The notes under the pieces: model-generated | What the model saw: only the letters and a program-made list of their open reading frames with translations | Told to the model about the DNA's origin: nothing | Database searches by the model: none | Program-made: the position numbers and the translations under genes | Assembly (NCBI RefSeq): GCF_008152325.1 | Contig: NZ_CP042243.1 | Location: 2,113,026 to 2,177,025 of the forward strand | Source: Crassaminicella thermophila | GTDB taxonomy: Bacteria > Bacillota > Clostridia > Peptostreptococcales > Thermotaleaceae | Length of the DNA stretch: 64,000 bases | Reading direction: 5' to 3' | In this document: one piece after another, positions 35,623-44,630 of the stretch | Layout of the letters: the number at the start of each line of letters is the position of its first letter | Numbering within the stretch: the first letter of the stretch is position 1

Positions 35623-36741
35623 ATGAATATCTTATTTTTTACTGTATCCGCTGGAGAAGGTCACAATCAAGTTTCTAAAACTGTAGCTGGTTATATAAAA
35701 AGACGTCACCCAAATCATCATATAAAAATCATTGACACCTTTAATTATATACATCCTAATTTACACAAAATAATTATTGAAACATACATGAAATCCATAA
35801 AATATATGCCTGCTTTATATAGATTTTTATATAATCGCTCAGAAGTTACAGATAGCTCTATCTCAGATGTAAGTGAATTTTTAAATAAAATTTTATTATC
35901 AAGAAAACTTTCAAAATTGCTGACAGATTTTAAACCAGATGTAATTGTATGTACCCATCCGTTTCCTGCAGAAGCACTTTCTGTAATGAAGCGAAAGGGA
36001 AAAATCAATATCCCCTTGGTGACAATTCTAACAGATTATACAATTCATCCTAGTTGGATTAATAAAGAAGTAGATTATTATATTTTTCCATCTGAAAATT
36101 TAGCTTATAAAATTCCATATTTGAAGATTCCATATGAAAAAGCAAAATTTTTCGGTATTCCAGTAGATGAAAAATTTAACATAACTCATAATCGAAGCAA
36201 GCTATGCAATAGCTTTGAAATTGAAAATACCTTTACTGCACTCATTATGGGTGGCGGTCTAGGTCTTGGGAATATTACAGAAACATTAAACTATCTATTT
36301 GCTTATGACATAGATATTCAGTTATTGGTTGTTACAGGAAAAAACGAGGAGTTATATAGATATCTCTCAAGAATTCAAAGACCCAATGTGAAAATATTTG
36401 GTTTTATGAATAATATAGATGAACTAATGAGCGTTTCTGATATTATTATAACCAAACCAGGAGGAATAACTGTAACTGAATCTCTTATAAAAGAACTCCC
36501 AATTATTATTACATCTAAACTTCCGGGTCAAGAAGAAAGAAATACAGAATTTATATTAAATAATAGCATCGGCATGGTTGCCAACAGTCCTAATTCTCTC
36601 ATTTTTTGCATCAACATGTTAAAAGAAGACAAAGAAAAATATAATTTTTTCAAGCAAAATATGTCTAGGTTAAAAAAACCTAATGCCACAAGAGATATTT
36701 CTAATTTTTTATTAAGCTTATGCAAAGAAAATAAACAATAA
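35623..36741 (+). CDS. MGDG synthase/UgtP-type diacylglycerol glycosyltransferase
   Basis: 372 residues from the ATG at 35623 (RBS GGGAGGTGAG). GT28-type two-domain fold: N-terminal MNILFFTVSAGEGHN with the typical GxGH loop, an MGDG-synthase N-domain (KPDVIVCTHPFPA), and the C-domain with MGGGLGLGN and the nucleotide-sugar motif ITKPGGITVTESL. Enzymes of this kind add glucose or galactose from UDP-sugar to diacylglycerol at the inner face of the membrane and may supply anchors for lipoteichoic acid. Confidence 0.87.
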   Translation: MNILFFTVSAGEGHNQVSKTVAGYIKRRHPNHHIKIIDTFNYIHPNLHKIIIETYMKSIKYMPALYRFLYNRSEVTDSSISDVSEFLNKILLSRKLSKLLTDFKPDVIVCTHPFPAEALSVMKRKGKINIPLVTILTDYTIHPSWINKEVDYYIFPSENLAYKIPYLKIPYEKAKFFGIPVDEKFNITHNRSKLCNSFEIENTFTALIMGGGLGLGNITETLNYLFAYDIDIQLLVVTGKNEELYRYLSRIQRPNVKIFGFMNNIDELMSVSDIIITKPGGITVTESLIKELPIIITSKLPGQEERNTEFILNNSIGMVANSPNSLIFCINMLKEDKEKYNFFKQNMSRLKKPNATRDISNFLLSLCKENKQ

Positions 36742-36760
36742 TTTATACTAGAATAAAGCA

Positions 36761-36793
36761 AATCCTTCTTGACTTACAAAGTCAAGAAGGATT
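36761..36793. terminator. Terminator between the glycosyltransferase gene and gltB
   Basis: AATCCTTCTTGAC / GTCAAGAAGGATT with a 7-nt loop; weak T runs on both sides. Confidence 0.75.
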
Positions 36794-36797
36794 ATAG

Positions 36798-39700
36798 TTA
36801 TTTACCTTCCAATTTCATTTGATAAATAGGAGAAACTACTTTTAAGAATTTATCTATATATAAATCCCAATTATCAAGAATATCTTTTGCTTTTTTACTC
36901 TTTGTATATTCATAATGATTACAAATAAGATTTTTTACTTTTTGTATATCCTTATCTTCTAGAGGCTTAATCTCAACAATTTGTTTGTTACACTTCGTAT
37001 CAAAATCCCTATCTTCATCTAATACATAAGCTACTCCTCCACTCATACCTGCACCAAAATTTCTGCCTACATTTCCTAATATTACTACCATTCCTCCCGT
37101 CATATACTCACATCCATGGTTTCCTATACCCTCAACAACTGCCGTAGCTCCACTGTTTCGAACACAAAATCTCTGTCCTACCATTCCATTAATATATACT
37201 TCTCCTGATGTTGCACCATAAAGCAGGGTATTTCCAGCAATCATATTATCTTCTGGAATAAATGTTGCATTTTGGGGTGGAACAACAATAATTTTTCCTC
37301 CTGATAATCCCTTTCCAAGATAATCATTTGCATCTCCTTCAAGAATTAATGTCATACCCTTAATTGCAAAAGCACCAAAACTTTGACCTGCCGAACCTTC
37401 AAAGTTTAAAATAATCGTATCATCAGAAAGTCCAGCATCTCCATAACGTTTTGCAATTTCACCACTAAGCATAGTTCCAACTGTTCTGTCAGTATTTTTG
37501 ATTTTAAACCTTCCTTCAACATTTACTCCTTCATCTAATGCTGGTTTAGCTAAACTAATCAATTTTCTATCCAAAATATCTTCTATCTTATGGTTTTGTG
37601 AAACTGTACATCTATCAACAATACGTGATGGAAGATTAGGTCTATATAATACAGCTGATAAATCTAATTCTCTTAATTTATACCTGTCTATTTCTTTAAC
37701 ATCTAATACATCTACTCTTCCAATCATTTCATCCATTGTAGTAAATCCTAATTCTGCCATTATTTCTCTAATTTCTTCTGCTACAAACGTTAGGTATCTA
37801 ATCAAATGCTCTGGCTTTCCACTAAATCTTTCACGAAGCTTGCTATCCTGAGTTGCTATTCCTGCTGGACACCTATTCAAATGACATTGTCTACACATCA
37901 TACAACCAATAGATATAAGGGCTGTAGTTGCAAAACCATATTCTTCTGCTCCTAAAAGAGCTGCAATAACTACATCTCTTCCTGATCTCATTTTTCCATC
38001 AACCTGTATAGTAATTCTGCTTCTTAGGTTGTTTAATAAAAGCGTCTGTTGTGTTTCAGCAAGACCTATTTCCCACGGAAGTCCTACATACTTCATAGAG
38101 CTTATAGGTGATGCTCCTGTACCTCCATCATGTCCGCTTATCATTACAACATCAGCATAACCTTTAGCTACTCCTGCTGCAACAGTTCCAACGCCTGCTT
38201 CTGATACAAGTTTTACACCTATACGTGCTTTTGGATTTGCATTTTTTAAGTCAAATATCAATTGAGCTAAATCCTCTATTGAATAAATGTCATGATGAGG
38301 TGGTGGTGAAATTAAATCTATTCCTGGGATAGAATGACGAACCTTTGCAATTTCTGCTGTCACTTTGCTTCCTGGCAAATGTCCTCCTTCTCCAGGCTTT
38401 GCTCCCTGCGCCATCTTGATTTGAAGTTCATCACAATTTACAAGATAATTCATTGTTACCCCAAATCTAGCTGATGCAACTTGTTTTACAGCACTTCGTA
38501 AATTATCCCCATTAGGTCTTAATTCATATCTACCTGGATCTTCTCCACCTTCTCCAGAGTTACTCGTACCTCCAACTCTATTCATTGCTGTTGCAATAGT
38601 CTCATGAGCTTCCTTGCTAAGTGATCCAAATGACATACCTGATATAGTAAATCTTTTTAGAATATTTTTTACAGGTTCAACTTCTTCAATAGGCACACTC
38701 TTTCTATCTTTGAATTTTAACAATCCACGAATAGTTGCTATTCTCTCATTTTGTTCGTTTACTTCCTTTGCATAGCCTTTATAAAGATAATAATCATTCT
38801 CTAAACATGATTTTCTTAATCTTTTTACTACTTCTGGATTAAACATATGATATTCTCCATTAGGTCTATACTGCATTTCCCCACCTATATCTAATTCTAC
38901 ATCTAATCTTCCAGCGTTTTTATAGGCTATAGTATGTCTACGAATAACTTCATCAGCAATACCATCTAATCCTATCCCAGATATTTTTGATGGTGTATCT
39001 GTAAAATACTCATCAATTACATCTTGATTTATTCCTACAACTTGGAATATTTGAGCTCCATTATAACTTTGGATTGTTGATATACCCATTCTAGATATTA
39101 TTTTTAATAATCCTGATGAAATAGCTTTACAATAGTTTTCAAAACCTTCTTCTAAACTAGTAATATTTTTAAAGTACTTCTTATTCTCTACCATATTTCC
39201 AATCACATCATATACCATATAAGGATTAATAGCCTTTGCTCCATAGCCAATTAAAAGGGCAATATGCATTACATCTCTAGCATCTCCAGCTTCAACAATC
39301 AAATCAACTGATGTTCTTAATTTTTTCCTAATCAAATGGTGATGTACTGCCCCTAAAGCTAACAAGCTTGGAATAGCAGCGTTGTATCTGCCTAAACTTC
39401 TATCGCTTAATATAAGAATATTGTATCCATCTATTACACTTTCTTCTGCACGCTTACAAAGATAATCTAATGCTTCCTTTAAACCATTCTTTTTATCAAT
39501 TTCAAATGTAATAGGTATTGTAATAGCTCTAAAATCATCATTATTCAAATGTCTTATATCTTCCATCTGTCTGTTACATAAAATAGGATGTTTTAATTCA
39601 ATATATTTATAATCTTTTTCTGTTTCAATTTCATCAAGAAGCTTTCCATGCCCTCCTATAAACTGAATAAGTGACATAATAATTTCTTCCCTAATAGGAT

Positions 39701-41294
39701 CTATTGGAGGATTAGTAACCTGAGCAAAAGTCTGCTTGAAATAATTAAATAAAAGCTGGTTTTTTTCAGATAAAACAGCTAAAGGAATATCTAGCCCCAT
39801 CGAACCAATTGGTTCTTCTCCACAATCCCCCATAACACTAATTACTTTTTCTATCTCTTCTTTTGTAAAGCCAAATATTTTTTGTTTTAACATCAATGTT
39901 TCTTTTCTCATCTTTTTAATCTCATAAGGCTGTTTTATATCATCAAGGGTTAGCTTATTTTTTTGAATCCAATCAACGAATGGTTTTTTCTTAGATGCTG
40001 CCCATTTTATTTCATCATCGGAAACAATTCTACCTTCCTCTATATCTATAAGAAGCATTTTTCCTGGCTCAATTCTTCCCTTTTTAGCAACATTTTCTGG
40101 CTTTACTTCAACAACACCAACTTCTGATGCCATTATCACTAAATCATCCTTTGTAATAAGATAGCGTGCTGGTCTTAATCCATTTCTGTCTAATGTTACT
40201 CCTACCTTAGTTCCATCTGTAAAAGCTATTGTAGCAGGTCCATCCCAAGGCTCCATTAATCTTGCAAAATATTCATAAAACCCTCTTTTATCCTTATCCA
40301 TTTTTGAATCATTCTGCCAAGCTTCTGGAATAAGCATCATCATTACATTTTCCAATGGATGTCCATTTGCTACAAATAATTCTAATGCATTATCTAATGA
40401 AGCAGAATCACTTCCATCTGGTTCAATAACTGGCAATATTTTCTTGAAATCTTCTCCAAATATCTTAGAATGCATAACTCCTTCTCTTGCATTCATCCAG
40501 TTTACATTCCCTCTTATCGTATTAATTTCACCATTATGTGCTAAATATCTGAATGGCTGTGCAAGTTTCCATGAAGGAAACGTATTTGTACTATATCTCT
40601 CATGGACAATTGCAATTGCAGTTTTCATAGCTTTATCCTGAAGATCTAAATAAAATTCATCCAATTTATAACCTAAAATCTGTCCCTTATAAACTATAGT
40701 GCTACTTGACAGACTACATATATAAAAATTCTCTGTATAAGCTCTATTAGAATCTATAATAATATTTTGAACACGCTTTCTGATAATCAATAGTTTTCTC
40801 TCAAATTCATACTTTTCTTGTTTATTTCTATCTATAAACACCTGCATCACAATTGGCCTTGTAGCCCTAGCAGATTCACCACATGCTTTTTCATTAACAG
40901 GCACCTCTCTCCAACCAATAAGTTTTTGGTTTTCTTCTCTTAGTACCTTTTCAAATATTCCTTCACAAAAAAGTCGTACATTTGGATGTCGAGGCAAAAA
41001 AAGCATTCCAACAGCATAGTCTCCTTCATCTGGCAACTTAATATCAAGTTTTTCAGTTTCTTTTTTTAAAAATTCATGAGGAATCTGAAGCATAATTCCT
41101 GATCCATCCCCAGTGCTAGCATCTGCTCCAACAGCACCTCTATGCTTTAAATTCTTCAATATTTCTAATCCTTGTTTTAATATACGATGCTCTTTTATTC
41201 CTTTAATATTTACAATAAACCCAACACCACAACTATCTTTCTCCATATTAGGATCATACAAGCCTTGTTTTTCTGGTAGTCCATTTTTTATCAA
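36798..41294 (-). CDS. gltB: Glutamate synthase large subunit
   Basis: Makes two glutamates from glutamine and 2-oxoglutarate. 1498 residues, full length for GltB/GltS. After a short propeptide the amidotransferase nucleophile is Cys22 (KDSCGVGF). The central domain, the FMN-binding synthase domain (GEGGEDPGRY; KPGEGGHLPGSK; GHDGGTGASP), the 3Fe-4S cysteines (CMMCRQCHLNRCPAG) and the C-terminal beta-helix repeats (GNTLLYGATSGEVYINGMVG) are all present. The start is TTG (41292-41294), 10 nt after GGGAG, because the nearby ATGs are out of frame. No small subunit gltD is adjacent, so the electron donor (ferredoxin or a distant GltD) is not fixed by context. Confidence 0.95.
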   Translation of the reverse strand: MIKNGLPEKQGLYDPNMEKDSCGVGFIVNIKGIKEHRILKQGLEILKNLKHRGAVGADASTGDGSGIMLQIPHEFLKKETEKLDIKLPDEGDYAVGMLFLPRHPNVRLFCEGIFEKVLREENQKLIGWREVPVNEKACGESARATRPIVMQVFIDRNKQEKYEFERKLLIIRKRVQNIIIDSNRAYTENFYICSLSSSTIVYKGQILGYKLDEFYLDLQDKAMKTAIAIVHERYSTNTFPSWKLAQPFRYLAHNGEINTIRGNVNWMNAREGVMHSKIFGEDFKKILPVIEPDGSDSASLDNALELFVANGHPLENVMMMLIPEAWQNDSKMDKDKRGFYEYFARLMEPWDGPATIAFTDGTKVGVTLDRNGLRPARYLITKDDLVIMASEVGVVEVKPENVAKKGRIEPGKMLLIDIEEGRIVSDDEIKWAASKKKPFVDWIQKNKLTLDDIKQPYEIKKMRKETLMLKQKIFGFTKEEIEKVISVMGDCGEEPIGSMGLDIPLAVLSEKNQLLFNYFKQTFAQVTNPPIDPIREEIIMSLIQFIGGHGKLLDEIETEKDYKYIELKHPILCNRQMEDIRHLNNDDFRAITIPITFEIDKKNGLKEALDYLCKRAEESVIDGYNILILSDRSLGRYNAAIPSLLALGAVHHHLIRKKLRTSVDLIVEAGDARDVMHIALLIGYGAKAINPYMVYDVIGNMVENKKYFKNITSLEEGFENYCKAISSGLLKIISRMGISTIQSYNGAQIFQVVGINQDVIDEYFTDTPSKISGIGLDGIADEVIRRHTIAYKNAGRLDVELDIGGEMQYRPNGEYHMFNPEVVKRLRKSCLENDYYLYKGYAKEVNEQNERIATIRGLLKFKDRKSVPIEEVEPVKNILKRFTISGMSFGSLSKEAHETIATAMNRVGGTSNSGEGGEDPGRYELRPNGDNLRSAVKQVASARFGVTMNYLVNCDELQIKMAQGAKPGEGGHLPGSKVTAEIAKVRHSIPGIDLISPPPHHDIYSIEDLAQLIFDLKNANPKARIGVKLVSEAGVGTVAAGVAKGYADVVMISGHDGGTGASPISSMKYVGLPWEIGLAETQQTLLLNNLRSRITIQVDGKMRSGRDVVIAALLGAEEYGFATTALISIGCMMCRQCHLNRCPAGIATQDSKLRERFSGKPEHLIRYLTFVAEEIREIMAELGFTTMDEMIGRVDVLDVKEIDRYKLRELDLSAVLYRPNLPSRIVDRCTVSQNHKIEDILDRKLISLAKPALDEGVNVEGRFKIKNTDRTVGTMLSGEIAKRYGDAGLSDDTIILNFEGSAGQSFGAFAIKGMTLILEGDANDYLGKGLSGGKIIVVPPQNATFIPEDNMIAGNTLLYGATSGEVYINGMVGQRFCVRNSGATAVVEGIGNHGCEYMTGGMVVILGNVGRNFGAGMSGGVAYVLDEDRDFDTKCNKQIVEIKPLEDKDIQKVKNLICNHYEYTKSKKAKDILDNWDLYIDKFLKVVSPIYQMKLEGK

Positions 41295-41394
41295 AGTGCA
41301 TCATCTCCCTTTAGTATTTTTGTATAAATATGGATAATTATAGAAAATTAAGTCTAGTCACATCAATTTTTCTGAATTTTATATATATCGCAAG

Positions 41395-41423
41395 ATTATA
41401 GCATATAAATAGACATATTTCAA
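41395..41423 (-). promoter_or_regulatory. Sigma-A promoter for gltB
   Basis: TTGAAA (41418-41423) and TATAAT (41395-41400) with a 17-bp spacer, giving a leader of about 95 nt. Confidence 0.7.
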
Positions 41424-41481
41424 TATTTTCTAAAAATTTATTTTGATTTTCTGCGCTTTTGTATAAACTTCATAAAAAAAA

Positions 41482-41509
41482 GATGCTAGAGAATTCAATC
41501 TCTGGCATC
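41482..41509 (-). terminator. Terminator of bioF-bioH-bioC
   Basis: GATGC(C)AGAGA / TCTCT(A)GCATC with a 6-nt loop, followed by eight T on the minus strand. Confidence 0.88.
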
Positions 41510-41526
41510 AATCATGAATGCTATTT

Positions 41527-42339
41527 TTAATATTTTATATAAACAAACAAATTATGATAAGTTGCTCTTACTTTATCATTTTCTGCATAATCCTCATCAT
41601 AAACTTTCATAACCTTTTCAATAAAGTCAGGAGTTGTTTTATTTCTCATTTTTTGGCTGTTATTTGCACCTATTTTTTTTATAGAAAAGAAAAAATCTTT
41701 GCAGCAATCAAAGTATTCATATTCATATCCTTCTGAACAAATAACCTTCATATCATTCAAATTACTTTTACATATAGCTTCACTGCAAATTTCTTTCAAA
41801 GCCTTTAATGACAAGAAAGATTGCCCTGGAGAAATATCTTCATTTATTTTTAATAGCTTCTTCGCTTTATAAAAAGCCTGGTGAAGCTCACAAAATGTAT
41901 TTTGTCCAAAGGTTGAAAAACATAAAATCCCACTTTTATTTAACAATTGGATTAATTTTTTTAAGGTTTCATCTAGATGATTAAACCACTGAAAAGTAGC
42001 ATTTGATATGATTAAATCATATTTTTCATTTAAAATCATTTCTTCTATATCTCCACAAACAAACAAAATATCATCAAATTCCATAGTAGCTTTTGTATGT
42101 TCAATCATACCTGGTGCTATATCCACCGCAGTAATTTTAGCATTAGGAAAATTCTTTTTTAATAATCTTGTTACATACCCTGTTCCACAGCCAATTTCTA
42201 ATATGTTCTTAAAATCTATTTCATGATTTTGTATATTCTTAATAAGGGTATCTCCCATTATTTTTTGTACTTTTGCATATTGATCATATTGTTTTGCATT
42301 TCTACTAAATCTTCTCTTTAATTTATCCTTATCAATCAT
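41527..42339 (-). CDS. bioC: Malonyl-ACP O-methyltransferase
   Basis: SAM-dependent methylation of malonyl-ACP, the entry step to pimelate in the BioC-BioH route. 270 residues. N-terminal RRFSRNAKQYDQYAKVQ is typical for BioC, followed by the SAM motif ILEIGCGTGYVT, ITAVDIAPGMIE and ISNATFQWFNHLDE. The start overlaps the stop of the hydrolase gene by 4 nt, so the two are coupled. Last gene of the biotin operon. Confidence 0.92.
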   Translation of the reverse strand: MIDKDKLKRRFSRNAKQYDQYAKVQKIMGDTLIKNIQNHEIDFKNILEIGCGTGYVTRLLKKNFPNAKITAVDIAPGMIEHTKATMEFDDILFVCGDIEEMILNEKYDLIISNATFQWFNHLDETLKKLIQLLNKSGILCFSTFGQNTFCELHQAFYKAKKLLKINEDISPGQSFLSLKALKEICSEAICKSNLNDMKVICSEGYEYEYFDCCKDFFFSIKKIGANNSQKMRNKTTPDFIEKVMKVYDEDYAENDKVRATYHNLFVYIKY

Positions 42340-43085
42340 TTTCTTCCCTCTTTACTATAGTCTTTTATAATCTGATAACATGTACTTGCTTTTGTAAAAA
42401 AAGGAATATGTCCTGTCTTATTTAGTATAATCAATTTTGATTCCTTTAGATTTTTATGCATATAATCTACAGCTTCTACAGGACATATAAAGTCCTCATC
42501 TCCATGAATAAGCAGTATAGGTATATTTATATCTTTTATAACCTCTCTATTGTCTTTTTGCTTTAAATACTCTAATCCTAATTCCAAGCTTTGTTTATTT
42601 ATCTTTTTATTTAAAATATTTATTCTCTCAAAAAACTTCTTAGTATATCCATCCTTTCTTTCTTCATCTGTAAAAAGGTTTTGATAAAATGCATTTAAAG
42701 TTTTTTGAGGATTTTTCTTAAGCTTATCTATCATTCCTTCTAAAATTTTTTTATGCCATCCAAAAGGATAGCCTTCATCCTGTATAAATTTACTAGTCGT
42801 ATTAAAAAGAATCATATTCTCTATTTTCGAAGAAAAATTTTTTGCTATATCTATCGCCACCAATCCTCCTAGTGACCAACCTATGACAGAGAATTGATCC
42901 ATATCCTTCTTATTAATTAAATGAATAATCTTTTGTTTAAATTCATCTAAAGATTGCATATTATCCCAATTTACAATGATTATTTCATAATCCTTTGATA
43001 AAAAATCCATAAATGGTTTCCAAACAACCTTATCAACTGCCCATCCTGATAATATAATTAAGTATTTTTTCACATCATCCTTCAA
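42336..43085 (-). CDS. BioH-like alpha/beta hydrolase (pimeloyl-ACP methyl ester esterase)
   Basis: 249 residues. Nucleophile elbow GWSLGGLVA (Ser), the likely acid in LLIHGDEDFICP and the catalytic His in KTGHIPFFTKA; oxyanion region LSGWAVDKVVWKPF. Its place between bioF and bioC, overlapping both, argues that it removes the methyl group from pimeloyl-ACP methyl ester. Whether it is closer to BioH, BioG or another isofunctional esterase cannot be settled without alignment. Confidence 0.85.
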   Translation of the reverse strand: MKDDVKKYLIILSGWAVDKVVWKPFMDFLSKDYEIIIVNWDNMQSLDEFKQKIIHLINKKDMDQFSVIGWSLGGLVAIDIAKNFSSKIENMILFNTTSKFIQDEGYPFGWHKKILEGMIDKLKKNPQKTLNAFYQNLFTDEERKDGYTKKFFERINILNKKINKQSLELGLEYLKQKDNREVIKDINIPILLIHGDEDFICPVEAVDYMHKNLKESKLIILNKTGHIPFFTKASTCYQIIKDYSKEGRK

Positions 43086-44244
43086 TGATTTGAAGTCTCC
43101 TTCCTTGTTCTTTTATAACTTTTAAAACATAACTTAAATCTTCATACGTATGCGTAGCCATAAGTGATATTCTTAATCTACTTGTTCCCTTAGGTACTGT
43201 AGGAGGTCTTATAGCTGGAATATATATTCCTTCTTCCAAAAGATTTTCACTAAGCTTATTAGCCTTCTTTGCATCCCCTATAATCACAGGTATAATAGGC
43301 GTAATAGTATCTGTGGTATTAAATCCCATTAATTTTAATTCTTTTTTGAACCAATTAGATAATACGGTTAGTCTTTCTCTTCTCTTGTTATCCTTTTCAA
43401 TGATTTCAATTGCTTTTAATGAAACAGCTATACTTGCAGGAGGTAATCCTGTTGAAAAAATAAAGCTTCTTGAAAGATTTTTAAAATAGTCAATAACTTC
43501 TTTTTTCCCAGCTATATATCCACCAACAGAAGCTATCGCTTTACTTAATGTACCCATTTGTATATCTATATGTTCACTCACTCCAAAATAAGCTGCTGTT
43601 CCAGAACCTCTCTCTCCTAAAACACCTACACCATGGGCATCATCAACCATTGTAAGTATTTCATATCTTTTTGCTAATTTTACAATTTCTTTTAATGGTG
43701 CTACATCTCCATCCATACTAAATACACCGTCTGTTACAATTAAATTATTTTTTCCCTTATAAATATGAATTTTTCTTTCCAAATCACTCATGTCACAATG
43801 TTTGTATCGAACAAGTTTTGCACCACTTAACAAACATCCATCAATGATACTTGCATGATTGTATTTATCACAAAAAATTACCCATTTTCGATCACATAAA
43901 GCAGAAAGAATTCCTACATTTGCCATATATCCTGTATTAAAAACTAGACTATTTTCCGTGCCTTTAAAAGTTGCTATTTTTTCTTCTAGCTTCCTATGTA
44001 GATCATAAGAACCAGTTGTAAGTCTTGAACCTCCTGCTCCAACCCCATACTTATTCACAGCTTTTATTGCAGCTTCCTTTAATCGAGCATCATCACAAAG
44101 ACCTAGATAATTATTTGATCCTAATAAAATAACTTCTTTTCCTTCCATATTCACTTTCGGTGCTTGAGATGAACAAAAATACCTGCAGTCTCGGTATAAA
44201 TCGTTTTCTTTTATTAAAGAAAGCCTTTTTGATAGATTATTCAT
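43075..44244 (-). CDS. bioF: 8-amino-7-oxononanoate synthase
   Basis: PLP enzyme joining pimeloyl-ACP and alanine. 389 residues from the ATG at 44244 (AGGAG at 7 nt; an ATG two codons earlier abuts the RBS). Motifs: LGSNNYLGL, GSRLTTGSYDLH, VDDAHGVGVLG and the PLP Lys in GTLSKAIASVGGY. KBL (glycine C-acetyltransferase) is a close relative, but clustering with bioC and a bioH-like gene supports BioF. First gene of the operon, transcribed away from the BirA-like operator. No bioA, bioD or bioB lies in the window. Confidence 0.92.
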   Translation of the reverse strand: MNNLSKRLSLIKENDLYRDCRYFCSSQAPKVNMEGKEVILLGSNNYLGLCDDARLKEAAIKAVNKYGVGAGGSRLTTGSYDLHRKLEEKIATFKGTENSLVFNTGYMANVGILSALCDRKWVIFCDKYNHASIIDGCLLSGAKLVRYKHCDMSDLERKIHIYKGKNNLIVTDGVFSMDGDVAPLKEIVKLAKRYEILTMVDDAHGVGVLGERGSGTAAYFGVSEHIDIQMGTLSKAIASVGGYIAGKKEVIDYFKNLSRSFIFSTGLPPASIAVSLKAIEIIEKDNKRRERLTVLSNWFKKELKLMGFNTTDTITPIIPVIIGDAKKANKLSENLLEEGIYIPAIRPPTVPKGTSRLRISLMATHTYEDLSYVLKVIKEQGRRLQIIEG

Positions 44245-44299
44245 AATCATTCTCCTGTTTTATAAAGTATTTTATTATAAAGTATATCAACTACAATTA

Positions 44300-44332
44300 A
44301 TTGTCAACTATATTTTAAAAAATGTTTACAAT
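44300..44332. promoter_or_regulatory. BirA-type biotin operator between divergent bio promoters
   Basis: ATTGTCAAC (44300-44308), 15-bp spacer, GTTTACAAT (44324-44332): an inverted repeat with one mismatch that fits the BirA pattern TTGTAAAC-N14/16-GTTTACAA. The right half covers the acpP -35 (TTTACA 44325-44330; TATAAT 44347-44352, 16-bp spacer). The left half covers a TTGACA -35 on the minus strand for bioF. Biotin-loaded BirA could therefore shut both directions. Confidence 0.8.
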
Positions 44333-44387
44333 ACTTAAAAATAATATATAATAGTATTGAATCATTCCACGAATGGAGGTTTTCACA

Positions 44388-44618
44388 ATGGTATTTGAAA
44401 AAGTAAAACATACAATTATGGACATTTTAGGAATTCCTAAAGATGAAATACTTTTAGAAAGTCATCTTTATGACGAGTTAGATGCTGATTCTTTAGATTT
44501 ATCTCAAATCATCCTAGAGCTTGAAAATACTTACAAAATTGAAATTGAAAATGAAGACATTGCTAATTTTGAAACAGTTGAAGATATTGTAAAGCATGTG
44601 GAAAGTAAGCTTTCTTAA
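44388..44618 (+). CDS. acpP: Acyl carrier protein, dedicated copy at the biotin locus
   Basis: 76 residues from the ATG at 44388 behind TGGAGG. The phosphopantetheine Ser is in ELDADSLDLSQII; a typical small acidic ACP with helix II residues LDLSQIILELEN. The common housekeeping motif is DSLD with DTVE/DSVEL variants, so this copy may be a paralogue. It is first in an operon with a FabF-type synthase under the shared BirA-like operator, which suggests it carries malonyl- to pimeloyl-thioesters for BioC, BioH and BioF. Confidence 0.92.
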   Translation: MVFEKVKHTIMDILGIPKDEILLESHLYDELDADSLDLSQIILELENTYKIEIENEDIANFETVEDIVKHVESKLS

Positions 44619-44630
44619 ATGGAGGTTTTT

